64,000 bases of DNA. Origin: Tieghemiomyces parasiticus. Taxonomy: Eukaryota > Kickxellomycota > Dimargaritomycetes > Dimargaritales > Dimargaritaceae. The position numbers and the translations under genes are program-made. Location of the stretch: positions 19,189 to 83,188 of the forward strand of contig JANBPT010000072.1 of NCBI GenBank assembly GCA_027575765.1, in the 5' to 3' direction. Below the pieces are notes generated by a model, which saw only the letters and a program-made list of their open reading frames with translations, made no database searches and was not told the origin of the DNA. Positions 10,772 to 25,938 of the stretch are shown one piece after another. Numbering within the stretch: the first letter of the stretch is position 1; every line of letters starts with the position of its first letter.

Positions 10772-11652
10772 TTGCCATCATATCGGCGACTACGCCTGCC
10801 CCCCCCCCTTGCTGCCGGCCTCCTTTACGCTTTGGACCATTTGTCCCTGTACCATTATCATTTGCGACCCTATTTTATATACGGTCCATTCGGCAAGGGC
10901 ACCGCAATAATTGCCCTCTCTAGCGCTATATCCTATCTGAAGGCCTTTTTTTATTTATTTCGCCTGACATATGATTATGTTACCTGTGGACCCCGCCGCG
11001 TCCCTGTACGCTTACCACCCTACATTGCTTGTACCGCACTTTTCTGCCATATGCCAATTGTACTATCACATAAACTCTGAAAACTGCCGTTATGACCACA
11101 CTTGCTGTGACTGGTGTCCTCGCCAATCGACCCTCCCTCGGGCCGTACTCCCCGTTACAATATGAACTAGAGGCCGGGTGTTTGTATTGGGCTATTGGCA
11201 TACTGAAGTGCAAATAACCTTCGGTGTATAGTACCGGCCATTCTAACGATATTGGCCTGATACGGTGGGCCCGACCGGACCCATCATGCGGGTTAGCATA
11301 AATTATCAAACAGATTGGAGGATATCTTGGCTACCAAGCACGATATCGATGGTCCACCGACCTTTCCAACACAGGCATCTCGCTAGTACTGTCCCACGTA
11401 GGCCTCCACCTATGAAGTTCTTGTTTATCTACTTAGTTACTTAGCGGATGTTGGGAATATCTAGGCGGACCAATGGTGCATGAGCCTACTCTATCGAACC
11501 ATTTGAATCCAAAAAGAGGGACAGAGGCTGCAAGAGTCGAAATGGTGTCACCAGGTACACTGCCACCACTATGAACCGGCTGTGACTTCTCGTTGTTCAT
11601 ACTCACCAACTTCTTTTGCACTGTTCGACAATTTGCTGGTGCGTATGTGCAA

Positions 11653-11676
11653 GTGTGTGTGTGTGTGTGTGTGTGT
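11653..11676. repeat. (GT)12 microsatellite
   Basis: Twelve uninterrupted GT units within the gene-poor tract. Confidence 0.95.
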
Positions 11677-14206
11677 TACCCCGTCTACTGTACGCTGGCA
11701 GTCAAGGCTGGTGTATGAAGGCTACGGCGTACAGGTCTTGTTTACGTTTCATTCGTGTAGTAGCAAGTGTCAACAACAACAAAAATACGCGTCTAATGGT
11801 GGGGAGGGTCAAGTGTCAACAAGAAGTAAAATAAAAACAATGACTAACGGTTCAGACTGTGTTGGAGAGTCAGCTAATGAGTTGGCGAGGACTGGGACGA
11901 TGGAGTTCGGGGAATGGATTATGGCGTGCTAGTCGGTCGCACGGGCTGGCTTCCTAACGGGTACAAGTTCGGTAAGCCCAGGGGCACTCGCCCTACACTG
12001 GTAATCCCTGTTGATAAAACCAGTGGCGGGCGAACAAGGCTGTCCATTGCAGGATCTAAATAGTTGCGCCTGGCACGAACAGAAAATCGTGTTGACGACC
12101 ACGCCAATATCAGTAGCATACTAACCGCCGACTTCGCACCATACCTTCGGAACTTAACCCCAAATAGTTTACTCCCTAAATAGACTAACGAAGAACATGT
12201 TCCTGGAGCTCATGCCTTGGCACTGTCCCTTCGCCTCGGAATTCAAGTGCCTATCATCCTTGAAATTTAGACTCCGGGAGTCTAGTATCGCTAGTCTAGT
12301 GGGAGAAAGATCACTGGCTCAAGCGTTCGTGTAACTTTACTTTGGCCTCTACAGAGCGTCTATTCTGCCGACTCCACACCTTTCGCCACAACGGTAGGAG
12401 AGGAGGGAGGGAAAGGGAAGGAATGTTTCAGGTTTCGGATGGGTTTGAGCGGACTTGTACCATAAACGCAGTCTACTGGGTCATGATCCAGCCTCTGTGT
12501 TCAACTCTGGTGGAGTTTGTGACTTGTCGATCTGCTACCTTTCTTGGCCAATGCTTACCTGACACGCGGACAATGCTAGTGAGTGATCTCCCTCGTCAAT
12601 GATGGCTTCCTGGTGAATTCTTTGCAAAAGGGCGGGTAGAGCTGCCATTGCTTGCCTTTCAAGAAACACGCCAATTCCAGGTGCTGGAGTGCTAACCGGG
12701 AGGGAGGGAGAGGGGTCGAAAGGGACTCGCTTAATGCGGGGGAGGGTAAGAGAAGAGTGAACTGGTCCGACACGTGCAACCTCAGATTGGTGACACAAAG
12801 CCACCTATTTCGAACCCCGACAAGAACCGGCAACTGTTCCTCCTCACACTTTCCAGTCCGACCTGCGTTCTTCGTATTGGTCCCGTCAGAGTGGCTGTGG
12901 AGTTGGACAAGGATGGCCAGTAAGAGGCCCATCCGACCGAACCGACTGGTGAGTACGTGTTCAGCGACGAGTGCTAGCCGGGTATGCTTCACGCCCAGGT
13001 TTGATTTCTGACCCAACTGGTCACACTGAGCGGGCACCATTAAACCGCTAAGGGCGGCGAGGGTGGTTATCAAACAAAACGGATAATCGTTAGTACAACC
13101 TGCCCATGCACGTTCGACCGGCCATCCTATTGTACAGAGTCACCCGCGTTGCAATATCACTTTCCCGTCTGATACTATTACCCCGCCATCCGCCCACTGT
13201 TGCCCCCCCCATGGTGAAGGATTGGCAGTATGTATAGGTCCGTTCGCCAAGGAAGCAGTTGGTTGGTGGCTTAGCCTCACAAATCCATCCAAAGCCAGGC
13301 TTAGCCGTAATCAGGTCATTTAGTTCTAGGGAGATAGGCCTTAGCCTCCATTACTAACCATACGGAGCATTTGAAACTATCATTTCCCAACCAGGTATTT
13401 TATTTCGATAACCTTGGGCTGTTAGGATGGCAATCCGAACGGAGATGGAACATATAGGTGTATCGGGTCGGCTGCCTTTATGATGTGCTATGAAGTGACT
13501 TGCTGGTCTCTCTCCCCCCCCAGAAAAGAAACATAGAAGGCGTACTCGCTTGTTAATCCCATGACCACCATGCCTATCGCGAAATGCTGTACACCCTAGT
13601 ACATGTGTTCGATCCACTCATATAACGATTTAGCGTGCCATTCATCTTATCGGTTGACCAACTATCGGGAGGAGTTGGTTGGTTGGCCATGCTCGCAGAA
13701 GCCGAAAAGCGCCACTCTTCGTCTGCCTCTCACCATCGATCATCTTGGACATGCGTATCAGACTAGTGGGCAAGTCTAATTGGTGGGCAGGAAAGGCGCT
13801 CGCCTCCATTAGACCCCGGACCTACCATATCCACTCTAGCCTTGTACATGTAACGACCTTTGCCCGACCGCCAGCTTCCGGCGGCGGAGACGGGGTGAGC
13901 TTGATCACGAGCTACGGTCGGAAGGTGGGCGCATCAATCCTTCGCTAAATCCTAGGTGGCACGGGCTTCTTTTCTATTTTCCTATAGTCGCCTATATTAG
14001 CCTAAGGCGGGCGTGGTGATGTTTCTACACAGTCCCGTTGATGAAAATGACTCAACTACACTGCACCGTGGTGCCGAGACAGGCGGTGTCTCCTAGGGCA
14101 CAGGGGGTGGGGCTCAAATATCTGCCGCAAAAGCACTCGTCGGGTGTCACAAGTCCCATCTGATCTGGCGTAGTAAGCCACCCTTTATCTCCCCCTTTCT
14201 CTCTCG

Positions 14207-14222
14207 CAGCAGCAGCAGCAGC
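14207..14222. repeat. (CAG)5 trinucleotide repeat
   Basis: Five GCA/CAG units in noncoding DNA. A chance minus-strand frame reads it as poly-Ala. Confidence 0.9.
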
Positions 14223-16837
14223 ATGGGTCCCGTGAGGCTTGTTAGTGATACCGGTCCGTGCCAAAGGGCACGATCGATAACATCGCTAAAAGATCAGACA
14301 AGATTGGACGGCCTACCTTGGACTGCTAAGTAGATGATTGGGCTAGAAGCGGGTCGCTGCGTGATGGTGGTAAGCCAGGCGTGTACTCGAGGTGAGGCTC
14401 AGTACAGCATCTACAGCACAACGTTGCTTAGTCTCCCATCCCCGCTTGTCTCAGTGTAGAGATGCTAAAACGATGAAGGTGTGGTGAGGACCTTACCGGG
14501 CCCTCATGACGGATCGCCACCCGTTTCCATGCCCACAGTGGGGGAGGGGAACATAGCTACGAAGTGAGGTTTAAGAAGCCAAAAAAAAAACAGGTGGCCC
14601 AGAGCCCTTTGTCGGGACAAGGGACTAGCTGGGAAGTCGTAGGCAACGTGAGCACCTCCCACGTCTGAGGAATCCCCTCTCCCTCACCTTTTCTCACCTA
14701 CAACTTCCAAGGTCTTGGGGTTAGGAATGATGCCGGGTTAGGCCGAATAGTATCCTTTGGTGGCTAAACCGCCCCTTCGACGCGTACCGAGGGAGGGTGA
14801 GGGGAGGGGTGCATCTTAAACAAGAGGCGGAGACGCCGCGGCTACTTATCGACGGACGGGATTTTGTTTTGCATCCCCGATTGATTCGTCAGTCACTCTT
14901 TCGCTTGCTTGCGGCTACCGGGGCCGCAGATTCCACAACTTATAACATGATTGGTCGGCTAAAGGGACCCACTGGCCTACAAGCGATAGGATGGCCCGAA
15001 ACTAAAGAACCCATGCCATCTGGAGTTTCGATCATCAGACAGGTCAGCAAGGATAGAAAAGAAGCCCCCCGTAGGCCAGAGGCGGGTGAAGGATGCCGCG
15101 GATATATGGCTTACGTACGCACGTTGGATGGCCAAGCCATACCGCTCGTGGTGTTTCACTTCACTCTGATGTATCCCCCTTTATACATTCTTCCAATCTG
15201 CCGACTGCGTAGTTAAATCAAGAAACCTAACGTACTTTGACTCTATACCAGTCACCAGAACGGGTATGCCTGAAAAGACCGTCCCTTCCGGGCGACATTC
15301 GCCGTTTGCCTACACAATTGCTGCTCACCTTGATAGTAAGGTGACCGGGTTTTGTGTGGCGTCTAGGCTAGTCTCTCCATGTTGTGAATGATAGTCTAGG
15401 ATAGTATTGACCACTTCGTTGTTAAATGGGGTACACTGGGCCCAGTAACGGTATAGGTAATGCCCATAATCAAGGTCGCTAGCTATCACGTACAATCCCT
15501 AAGCGCATCCTGGTACCCGCAGGCGGAACCTTGATCAATACGCCCAAGGTGATGTATAGCGGGATGGAATATCGTTCCCAAATAGGGCAGACTCTCGAAC
15601 TGGTTTTTGGGCAAGAAGCTGACCCACCCCTCTTCAGGCAGCCTTGCACCGAGTTTGTCGAATTAGTCTTGATTCAAAGCCCACTTTAACAGTTATAACT
15701 AGGACCTCATTGTCAGAGGATAACCCCATTGGTTTTGGCAGGTAAGGTCCATACGCAGAGATTAGACCAGGGGCGTGTTAGAGAAGAGCGAATGCAGAGA
15801 GGTGTGAAGTCTACCCTATTCTCATCACATCACTTGCTTCACTTCAAACCCTCACAATCTGGTTTTTAGCAGTGTTCCATCATGAACTATCCCACCAGTA
15901 GTGGTTCCCCACCCCGCTTCGACCAATCAGCTACCCCCCTCCGACGGAGTGTAGCTGCCCAATTATGTCTCCACGGCCACCATCCACAGTCGGATTCCCC
16001 GATCAGGCCGAACGAATCGTGGAAAATGAACCCGATACTAAAAGAGGAGGGGGGAGAGGTGGCGCGCTCTACCACGTTCGTTTCCAAGATTCGAATCAGA
16101 TATTGGTCCGCTGGCTACTTTGACACTGATCTGGTCGGCCCCGCAACGTCTAACTGGGCAAGTAAAATATGTGGCGGGGAATTGCGATTGGCTGCACCAG
16201 CTGTGACAATCTGCCCAACTCGCCATACTACCAATGTGACGGACAATAAAAGTGGGGTCGAATGGGTGAGTACGTGGGAGTGGCGCGTTGTACTGGCCCA
16301 CCCTTGTAGGTGGATTCAGTAATGAATGGTGGGCCCACAGTCGACCCTACACATTAGGCCTAAGCGTCGAGACTCGTCCTTCAGCAGAGATTGGTCATTG
16401 TGCGGCGGGAAAAGGGAATGTGTGGGCCATCACATAAGGTTCCGCGGGGCCGGGACTAGAGCGAATTAGCAAGGGCGCCCAGGGGTGGCGCATGCAGATG
16501 ATGGGAGGGCAGAGTGATAGACGAGGACCAGGAGGCGGTGCGATGGAAGGAGAGGGGAGAGGGAGCAGATGGCAATCTGCAGGCGACCGCACTTGGGCAA
16601 TTTCCAGCCAACCACGCTCTCCACATCCAGTGGGGTGGCTAAATACAAATCCCCCGAAATTAACGACCCCAACGAACCAAGTAGCCGACACAGGTAAATG
16701 CTGGCTGCGGAATCGCAAGGTCGGAGTGTTGATGCTCGGTAAACCCGATGGATTAGATTGGTGGTGGCGTGGAAACCTGCGAGGTTGCCACGCCACCTGC
16801 GCTTGGCTTGCGGTTCCCGCCCCCCCCACTTCGGAAG

Positions 16838-16855
16838 GCGGGCGGGCGGGCGGGC
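16838..16855 (+). repeat. GGGC tandem repeat, potential G-quadruplex
   Basis: Four GGG triplets spaced by single C bases, preceded by a C-run at 16820-16828 that could pair with it. Confidence 0.7.
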
Positions 16856-19800
16856 CATCAGTGACCAAAAGCTGGCCGCTACAATGGCGGTGGCGCTGCG
16901 CCAAAGTAGAAGAAGAAGAAGGGCGACAAAGCGGGTGCCAGGACCGACAAGCACCGCCTTTCCTATGCCGGCGGTGGGAAACCTGTGCATCATCACAGAG
17001 CCGATCGTAACTCGATAGAGAGGCTGACGTGAGGCAGCACCACCTGTCTTCACAAATATCACTGCGATGGAAAACAGCGCTGAGGAATCGCCGCCAAAGC
17101 AACCTTAATCCAAGTAAGCATGAACCTGGACGTCGGTGAGAAACCACGGACGGGCGGTGAAGGGAGGGTAGGGTGGCGGATGGATAATACTACCGCTGGT
17201 TCTGGACGTTAATAACGCTTTCCCTTCCCCCGCTCCGCCCTCCGCTCTACTCGAATATGTAAAGGAGTTGAATAATAGCAGGAATAGAGCTGGTAACGTA
17301 AAGGTGACTTTGTGCCGCAGGTATGTTTGCTGTTGAGGATACATGGCTCCGTGGGTAAACGGGATTCCTCCACCGAGTAACTTGGGTATATCAGCTATAA
17401 TCCGCGCCACCACGATACGAACAGTCAGTGGCCAGGGGGGTTAAAGACCGGATTAAATTTGATAAGCAGTGGTGGCTCTACCAGGAGGGTTCAGTATCAG
17501 CAAGTTTCTTCGCCAACACCGCTTCCCTCTAATCCCCTCAATTACTCTGAGGGACTTAATATAGCCTACGTCGTCAGGCCGCGTCCCTGTGGGGCTCCTA
17601 CATGTGCCTCAGCTGCGCGGCAAGTGCTAGCACCGAACTCTTAACTCAGCTTTACCACCAACGCGGAGCAACGGTTTCTCCCCTGGCCATCACTTGAGTC
17701 TTCATACTTTATTGCCAATGCGGCGCCTTACTGGCACCAGGGACACCCCTCCCCACTCGTTTGAATGAAGTTTTGTACGTACCCACGAGCTCACTGGTAC
17801 CGTTGCCCTCATCCGTCCAGCCTACCTGAACTGTTTCCCACTACACCTGTTCCCACTCCCACAGTGTAATCGGGCTGGCACTCCGTTGATTGAACCATAC
17901 ACAGGCGGCCCGCGTGCGACCAGCAGGCCTCGAGTACTAAAAATACATATATGTATACTGAAACGCTAGCGGGTGGACTCCTACAAGTGACGGGAAACCT
18001 GGTATCGTCTAACCCGTTACCACGACCTTAGAAGGTGTAGGAATAAGTCCCTGTCAGGCGGTAAGCGATATGGGGGTAAGCAGGTCCTAGTCGACCTGGT
18101 TGCTTTACTTCCGACGCGGTTTGGTGTATACCCTATGTATTCTGAAACATTGACAATGATGGATTCAATTTGGTAGTGGTTGATGGCTGTGCTTGCACTG
18201 GTCATGGGTGGGCTTTCGAGGAGCGCCGCGTCCGCAGACCCTCCCCCACTCGTCCATAAGAAGGATGGCTCAGAAGTAGATAACAATGGGTTTACGATTG
18301 CCCTGCTTGTCTCATTCTCTCAACTGCAGTTTACTATCTGCAATCAAGTTGGAGAATACTACCGGAGTTGGGCAGATGTGTCATGACGAGAGTGCGGGCT
18401 CTAGGGACGCCTAGATGTGTTGCCGCTGCGCCGGCTACATTCAATACACCATGTCTCGATCGAACCGCGGCAGGGCGCGCAGTGGGGCGAAGGACCCTGG
18501 TGACCGGGTATCCAGTGTGCGCCCAGCACAGCTCAGACCCTGGCAGTTGCCCCCAACTAACGCAGTAGGGCTGTTCAAAGGGAAAAAGAGTGAGAGTGAG
18601 TGAGGTGAAGGTCGGGGGAGGGAGTGAAGATTCTCGGTAGGGTCGATGCACCATCGGACTCCACTTCACTAGTGATGTAGAATCTTCTGCTGGCGCGGCG
18701 ACTGTTTTACACAGTCGGTTCCGACGGCTTGGTGATTTCACAGAAAAAAATAACATGCGAGGCAACGCCCTTCAACGCGCGTCGGGAAAACCTTGAGGCT
18801 TAGGGGTTAGGAAACGCCAGCATGACGGTCGTCAAGCACTCGATTACTTCAGTCTAAAACAGACAAGCAGCCGCCCGCATGGTTAACCGGTCGGGAACGT
18901 ACCCGGTGCACATTCTACGTCAAGTCCATTCCAACGACTAACGGCATGCTTATGAATTTGAACGTTAAAAGTTGGAACGGTCCAAATGAGGAATGGGAAA
19001 GGGAGGGGGGTGACCTTGGTAGCGAGAGAAGTTGCTGGATTGTTGACTATGATCCGCCAAACAACGCACCAAACGATGACTCCTTGCATTATTCTATCCG
19101 TACCCACCGTGAGTGCTGCACTTGTCCATACTTCCTAGAAAAGGGGCTAGGATGCGCTGCGTTTCAACCCAGTCAACACAACCAACGTTCGCCACCTGCT
19201 CCGGAATACTTCCAGACGCGATATGTATGGGTGTATTTTAAAGTGCCAGAGATTGGTTCGGTGGGATGTGCAATGTCCCCCTCGGCGACCCGAAACAATC
19301 CTGACCTCCAGCTGACGAGGTTTTACTTACATACAAGGCAAGTGCAGGGGGGATGGAAGAGGAGGACGGAGTCTGATCTTGAAAAAGAAAATGACATTGT
19401 TGTGTCGCTGGATAAGGCTAGGTAAGACAGCGGTCGTACATGGTTTGAAGCGTATGGGCCAATCACTGCTTTGCACCGTAAGGATGTCAGCAAGAGAAGG
19501 GGAGGAAGACAGGGTCGAATACCCTCCAGTAGTGAAATGACAGCACCCAAGGGTGGAAACGGAAATGGTGGCGGGCGAGTTTGAAGGAAGGGTGATTGAT
19601 GCACCGTCAGCTAGCGACATCAAACCGGAGAGTGTAAGTTACTAGGACGAGAACTGTGCATCTCAAACACCGTTACATGGGGTGTTAAATTGGCGAGTAC
19701 AAGTGCACTAAATGATCACCTCTCCTATATAGGGGCTTGGTATTTTTTGTTTTGTTTTGCCGTTATCCTCTACCCGTCTCCTTCCCTCGGTCGATTGGCA

Positions 19801-21097
19801 ATCCTTGACAAAACTGACCACATACAGACTGCCTGGTCAAAACACTACGATCATAACTACCCAGCGAAACAGTCGAGGACGATACCGCTAGTGAAGATTG
19901 GCCGCCTTTTCGAGTACCACCAGTACACACGAGCCCTACGAAGAGAGGGAAAGATAAGGTGTCCCACAACTAATAGTCAGTCGGGTTTTACTAAAAGGGT
20001 CAATCGTAAGCTGACGGTCCTACGAAGACCGACCTTAACGAATAGGCTGATTGCTTAAGCCAGGTTAGGGATGCCTACTGTTCGTGTGTCCGGGCGCAGA
20101 TGTTTCATCGTCGGCCCTATTGATTCCCCGCTCGGGGTGGGATGGACAAGTGCCAGCCGCTTCAAACTAAAGTGCTGCAGCTTGCGCATGGTCCTTGCTG
20201 TGATCATCCCTCCCAGAACATGCAGCATTGCTTGTCCGCGGGTTCCATTTTGGAGGTGATCGAAAATTTGGGTGGTGGCGACGTAGTCGCACCATTTCTT
20301 GGCCATACTCGCTACATTTTCGCGTCGTGACCGCTAAGTAGAATCGGCAATCTTTGGTGGCATCTACTCATTAGATTTATTTTAGTTTAGATAAACTTCC
20401 GTACATTTAGGGGTGTGGTGCTGCCATTGGTACACCATCATGACCACCTCCCTCCTCTTCCTTCTCTCCGCCTGCCCTAATGACCATTGGCCCATAGCGA
20501 CGAGGTAAGATGGTAAATAAAAACCATGACTACAGGTAGCATAGCTGCGAGTGAGGTGAAGTGAACAAGAAGGGCGAAGAAATCTTTGAATATCAACCCA
20601 ATCTTTCCTATTCAATCTCCGCTGTACCATCCTCTGCCAATCATCCGCTGTACAACCGGTTGGCCCTCGGACGTTACACCTTCAGGGCTGACCACCAACC
20701 AGGCGCCTGTCCAGTTCGCCCACCAACGCGCCACCATTTCTTTCCCGCCACTGGACCTTGTCTCCTTCTGAGATCCACGTTTATTATTTTAGTTTTATAT
20801 AAAAAATGAAGCAGGCTTTAAAGCCTCGAGTTATTTTAATAGTTTAGAGACTCCGCCGCTCCCTTGTATACGTTTATGGCGAGTATCTGCTATCCAGAGC
20901 ATCGGTTGTACAAGTTGCACACGCCACCATTGTCGGTTACTGGCCAGCGGTCACGTTGGCCTCGCCATACACATGCCATTTCTAAATACGAATGGCCCAT
21001 CTCTACCGCCGGTCATGTAGGAGAAGCTCATGGCATACGAGTGGCCAGCTTGGGCACCTTGTAAGAATAAGTACAGTTGGTGTTAGAAGGCCCTCCC

Positions 21098-21117
21098 CTC
21101 TCTCTCTCTCTCTCTCT
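21098..21117. repeat. (TC)n microsatellite
   Basis: An uninterrupted CT dinucleotide run of about 20 bases. Confidence 0.9.
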
Positions 21118-24100
21118 TGTGGATTATCATCCGCTCACACTCATCGTCGTTCCTCATCATTGGTTCGCGGCGAAATGAGAACCGCCTCGGTGACTCAAGG
21201 CCGAGTGTAGTTCGTTTTACGGACCCAATGCGAAGGACGACCATATCAGTTAAGCTTAGGTTACTATTTTTATCATCAGGCTCTTGGTGCCAAGGTTCTC
21301 CAACGTCGAAACGGGGTTTGATGAGCTGGCCGTAGTAAAATCTAAACCACGTAGTTGTCGTACTCTACCCCTCCCGCGATGCCTAGCTACCAACCCCCTG
21401 GCCTCCTCCCAGCAAGCCCCGCAACTGGGCTGAGACACTCCAGTAGATTATCCACATGATAATCGGCTGGTATCGTCCAGGGTCGACGATACGCTACGAG
21501 TCGATTGATCTTTATGAATATGGATAACCACATGTTAAAGCAGGATGATAAGGGGGGGGCAAAGGAAGTGGGTAAGAGACAGCCTGGCTAGAGGACTGTC
21601 AAGAGAACCAGGGGGATGACAAGGAGGTGGATGATTAATTGGGGCACACTGCGTTTTGGCTACGTGAATCTGTCCTCGGTGGGGAAAGTAGGTGGTCATC
21701 TGCGGACGGGTTTCAGCTATTGGGCTGAGGAGGGGGAGGAGAGACTTGACCACTACGTTTGTCTCTGGGCAATCGCGCAACCCACATCGCCTATCCTAGG
21801 AACTCCTGGAATAGTAGGTGTTAATAGCCTTGTGTACCTAATATCAAATGAAGTCCTATCAAAAGGCGCCGCTCCTTGGAAAATAGTGGATCGCGTGTGT
21901 GACTGACAACCCCTGCCCCTCTCCCAACGACGTTGGAGCAAGGGTGGGCGAGATGAGGGGAGGAGAGTAATCCACAATACGAACTACACGCGCAGTCACC
22001 GAGGGTGTGGAACTAATTAATCAAGGGGAGCAGATATTGAGTGGCGCTTTCGGCCTGTGGGGTAGGTGTACCTAGATCAATTCTTAATCCAACTTTCGCG
22101 TCGCGTGGAAAGGGCGAGGGAGATGTCACCATCCTTTATGTCAAGCGCCAAAGTGCCGGTTGTGAAGATGCAGTAATAAGAAAGGTGCTACCTGTGATTG
22201 AACGTGGAGCCAGCGGTACCCATAGACTAGTCAAGGCGTTAGGCCGCACCTCATAACGGAAAAGGGGGGGGGTGAGAAGTGGTTAGGGATTGAAGCGCAG
22301 TACTAGTGACAGCCCTTCCCTACGCCGGAGTATGCGCCAACCTCACCAAGTCTTACTCCAAATACGGCGGAGTGGCTGCATGAAACACACATGTCCGTTG
22401 GTAAACAACACTGCCCGCCGCACCTCCACCCTCCACAATCTGTTTTTTTTTGGCGGGAATAACCATTACTGAGGGTTATCGTCGATACCCGCGGACCCCA
22501 TAATCCCCGCAGTTTAGGCTGCGTTGTGAGGGGGTGGTCACGTATCGCCACGGGCCACATGGTCGCCATGTTTCGTCCTATTAGCCCAATGAGGTTAAAG
22601 ACTCCCTGTCAAATTGGAGTGGGTAGGCCGAGTTTAGGAGGATATGATCCGGCCTGGGTTTTAGTATATGTTTGGATAAGCGTGGGTTGTTGACCAAAAA
22701 AGAAAACGGTATCGCTTCTCTCGAACGCACATATCAATGCTGTTGGACTACCAGGGTCTCACCTCCTTTTCTTGTTTATTCTTTCTCCCCGCCCTATTCG
22801 TTGTCCCTTAAGCCTGATCCACTTCCATCCAAGCCTGTTTTTTTTAACTCATCAGTCCTTAGTTTAAGTTCCTTTGCAGGAGCACCACCTCCTTTCCTCC
22901 AGTTTCTTGCTTTAGCCTACTAACCCCTCGTCCTCTCCTGACGATAGCAACATGTGCTCATTGAACCAGGTAGTGTGCGAAAAAAGGGGTTGCTTGTACT
23001 CGGTAGGTAAAGGAAGGGCTTCACAGTCAGTTGGCCGTCTCATGTCACTAGTGGCTGGCAAAGGGGTCCAAGACAGTAGTCTCGTATGGAAACACTTATC
23101 ACCTAAGGCAGAGCCTCACAAGACAGGGTTTAATTTGATTCACTAGGTCCACTATCCTCTTAGCAGCAAGGATAATGGACCAGGCCAGTTGTCACGGCGG
23201 CATTTGCTTTTCCTTTGGGTATTGTTGCTGAGTGGGGTGGGGCGAGGGGGCAGATATGAGAGTTGGTAGTAGAATGAGGCAAAAAAAAACATGCTGAGTA
23301 ACTGCCAATGTAGGCGGCGGAGGGAGGAGGAATGGACAACAGGTACAATGGACGCGCGTATCCTCGGAGTTTATCAAGGCCTGGACCAATCTGAGGCGAC
23401 GGCACCTTTCTGAGAAATCCACTACGGCTGGACGATTGATCCCGGTCGCGCGAGCCTTTGCCGTTCCTTACAACCAATCCAGCCGACCAAAGGCAAGATA
23501 TCCGGTGGATGTAAGGGCGTTGATAGGGGACGGAGGATAAGACATACGCCGGACCGAATCAATGTGCAGAGGGTTTCTGAATTACTACCTGCCCCCCCCC
23601 TCCCGTTACAGGTTTGGTGTTGCTCTGCTGGTGCTCCGCCCCTTGACTACGCAAACTCCACCTTGTGGTTGACTCTGTAACCACGTCTCACTCCCCTCCC
23701 TCTCCTTCTCTCTTACTTCTTAATGAATACTGCCGACCTAAATTCACTTCATTAAGGCTGGTGAATCGCTGCACGGCTCTCAGATTCTATTATGTCTATT
23801 CTATGGTGATACGAATGACAGTGTTGGAGTGATGAATACAATAGAGCGGAAAGGTGGCGGTACTTCCACTATAGGGCGGGGCGGCAAAGGAGAGGTGGCT
23901 GATCGGTATGGCCTCAAACCTGATTCCCCACAGGTTGCCCCTCCCTTGTCGGACCTGGTGTACGCGTCCCAAGGAAATTCGCCGTGTTGGACCCACAGCA
24001 AACCCCCCCCCTTCCCCTGCGGGAATGCGGGGATCGACCAAAGAGACGCTGTTGCAAGTATGGGTAAAATCTCGACCGCCATGTATCGTCAAAGCGTAGT

Positions 24101-25274
24101 AACCGTTCTGGCCTACCTTATCCCCTACTGTCCAACGTTGGCCAACCTCCCCCTTCCCTTCCCCCTTTTCCAACGCAGCACACAGCCGTGCTAGCCGGCC
24201 GTTTGGGAATATCTGCCGCTTTGTTAAATGGATGGCCGGCGCTGGAGTTGTTCCTCTAACCCTATCGCTCTACAATGATATCAGTACCTTACCCTCATGG
24301 CGACAACAATAGCCCGTTCAAGTAGAATGGTGTTGTAGGATCTACACTCTACCGTTTCGTCCATGATGGTAATGGCCAAAGAAGCCCTTTCCCGGTCTCT
24401 GGTGATTGGGAGATTCTTTAAACTAGGTGCTGCTACCCCATCTTATCCGTCTCGCGCATGCAAGGGGAGGGGGGAGGTACAGCTTGGCCTGTAAATTTGG
24501 CCCCACGCACCCATCATAGTTAGCAAATCATCCAACCTTATGCACTCGCCACTTTCCAAGTAGAGCTAGCCATACCTTAAAAGCGCAGTCGCCGCGCGTA
24601 TAAATACGTGGTCGAGGGGGAGGCGGTGTAGTCGAATTGGAAAGCCCAGTCGTATGCGGAGTACTTTGAGACTTACGGCTTAACTTTCCACCCCCATCCC
24701 ACTCGCCGCCTCTTTGCATTGAGTTATTGGGATGTCCTGTCCTAACCTCCGGTTCAAAAGTCCTTCTTTGTAAAAACCTACCCAGGGTACGGCCACATTA
24801 CTGGTGGGCTGTAAAGCGAACGAAGGAACTAAACTATCAAGTGAGGTGGGGAGGATGCTCGGGGTATAGTCTAACCGCACGAGTGAAGAGTGTGCGAAAA
24901 ATTCTGGGTGGGTGGAGGATGACGATCTCCGCCCCATTGGCTAAATCGGGGAGTGTTCAGAATATGATCGGCTCACCTTGCGAATCCAATCATGGCTAGA
25001 GGTCTTACCCATAATCCACCTTCCTTAACTTGTGCATTTCTCTATTTTCTCAGAAGTATACGAGGGGGTTGCAGCAGTGGCCCGCAGGGCCGGGTAAAGT
25101 AAACGTTTCACCAAAGTGGCGCTGGTCTTGGGGTGCTACTATAGCAGCTTGGCGGTATTCTGTCGAACCTGCCGAGACGTGTCATTAGGAGGGAGGGAGG
25201 CACACATTCGGCATCTATCCCACCGGTCACCCTCGGTTCCCCTCCCCGACACATTTAAAGGATAGGAACGAGAT

Positions 25275-25300
25275 GGGAGGGGAGGGCGAGGGGGAGGGGG
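25275..25300 (+). repeat. Potential G-quadruplex
   Basis: At least four G-tracts of three to five bases separated by one to three bases. Confidence 0.7.
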
Positions 25301-25938
25301 ATGTGGTAAAGAGTAATTGACTAGGCGTGCAACCCTAGCGGGGTCACTAACATGTAGGGACACTTTCTCCCAAATGAGTACTTGTAAAGCACGGCCTCGT
25401 ATTTTTATTTTTTATTTTAAATGCTGACAGGGGTGCGGCCGTCAACTTACAGCAGCCCGTCCATATTCTACAGGGGGGAGGGTCCAACCATCATCTCATT
25501 TCAGCCCCAGCCACTGACCAACTCCACTCTCGCAATTATCAACTGCCTTGGAAGGGTATTACGAGTAGCCAGAGCCAACGTTGCCGCCTACCACCCCCAC
25601 CCACCACCCTCCCACCTACCACGACGCGCCCCTTAATCTTTACCCTGCCGTTACTTGCTTGGTGATAACTCGTCCCTTTGCTAATGGTCCGTGGGTCTAT
25701 GGATGGGGGCGTGGAGGAAAGGGGTTGGAATATACCTGCGGCTATCGGCCAATCCTTATGACCGGCTATAGCAAGGTAGATACCCCAAGGCCCAATGATC
25801 AACTCCAAATGCATGGTTGTTTTTGGCAAGTGCGTGGTGGACTGGTCCATGGACTAGACGGGCGTCTGATTCGCAGCCGGCGATTATCGACCCGGCACCT
25901 CCTCCACAACACCAATCACCAACTACGGTGAAAGTGAA

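Noticed and set aside
15882..16322. 146-codon plus-strand ORF with a reasonable ATG context
   Set aside because: No family features or gene-like codon use; within the chance expectation.
16395..17147. Overlapping ORFs on both strands, 170-250 codons
   Set aside because: Purine/pyrimidine-biased tract gives open frames on both strands; no domain.
18946..19425. 159-codon plus-strand ORF
   Set aside because: Mixed third positions and no homology; its length is expected by chance over this much sequence.
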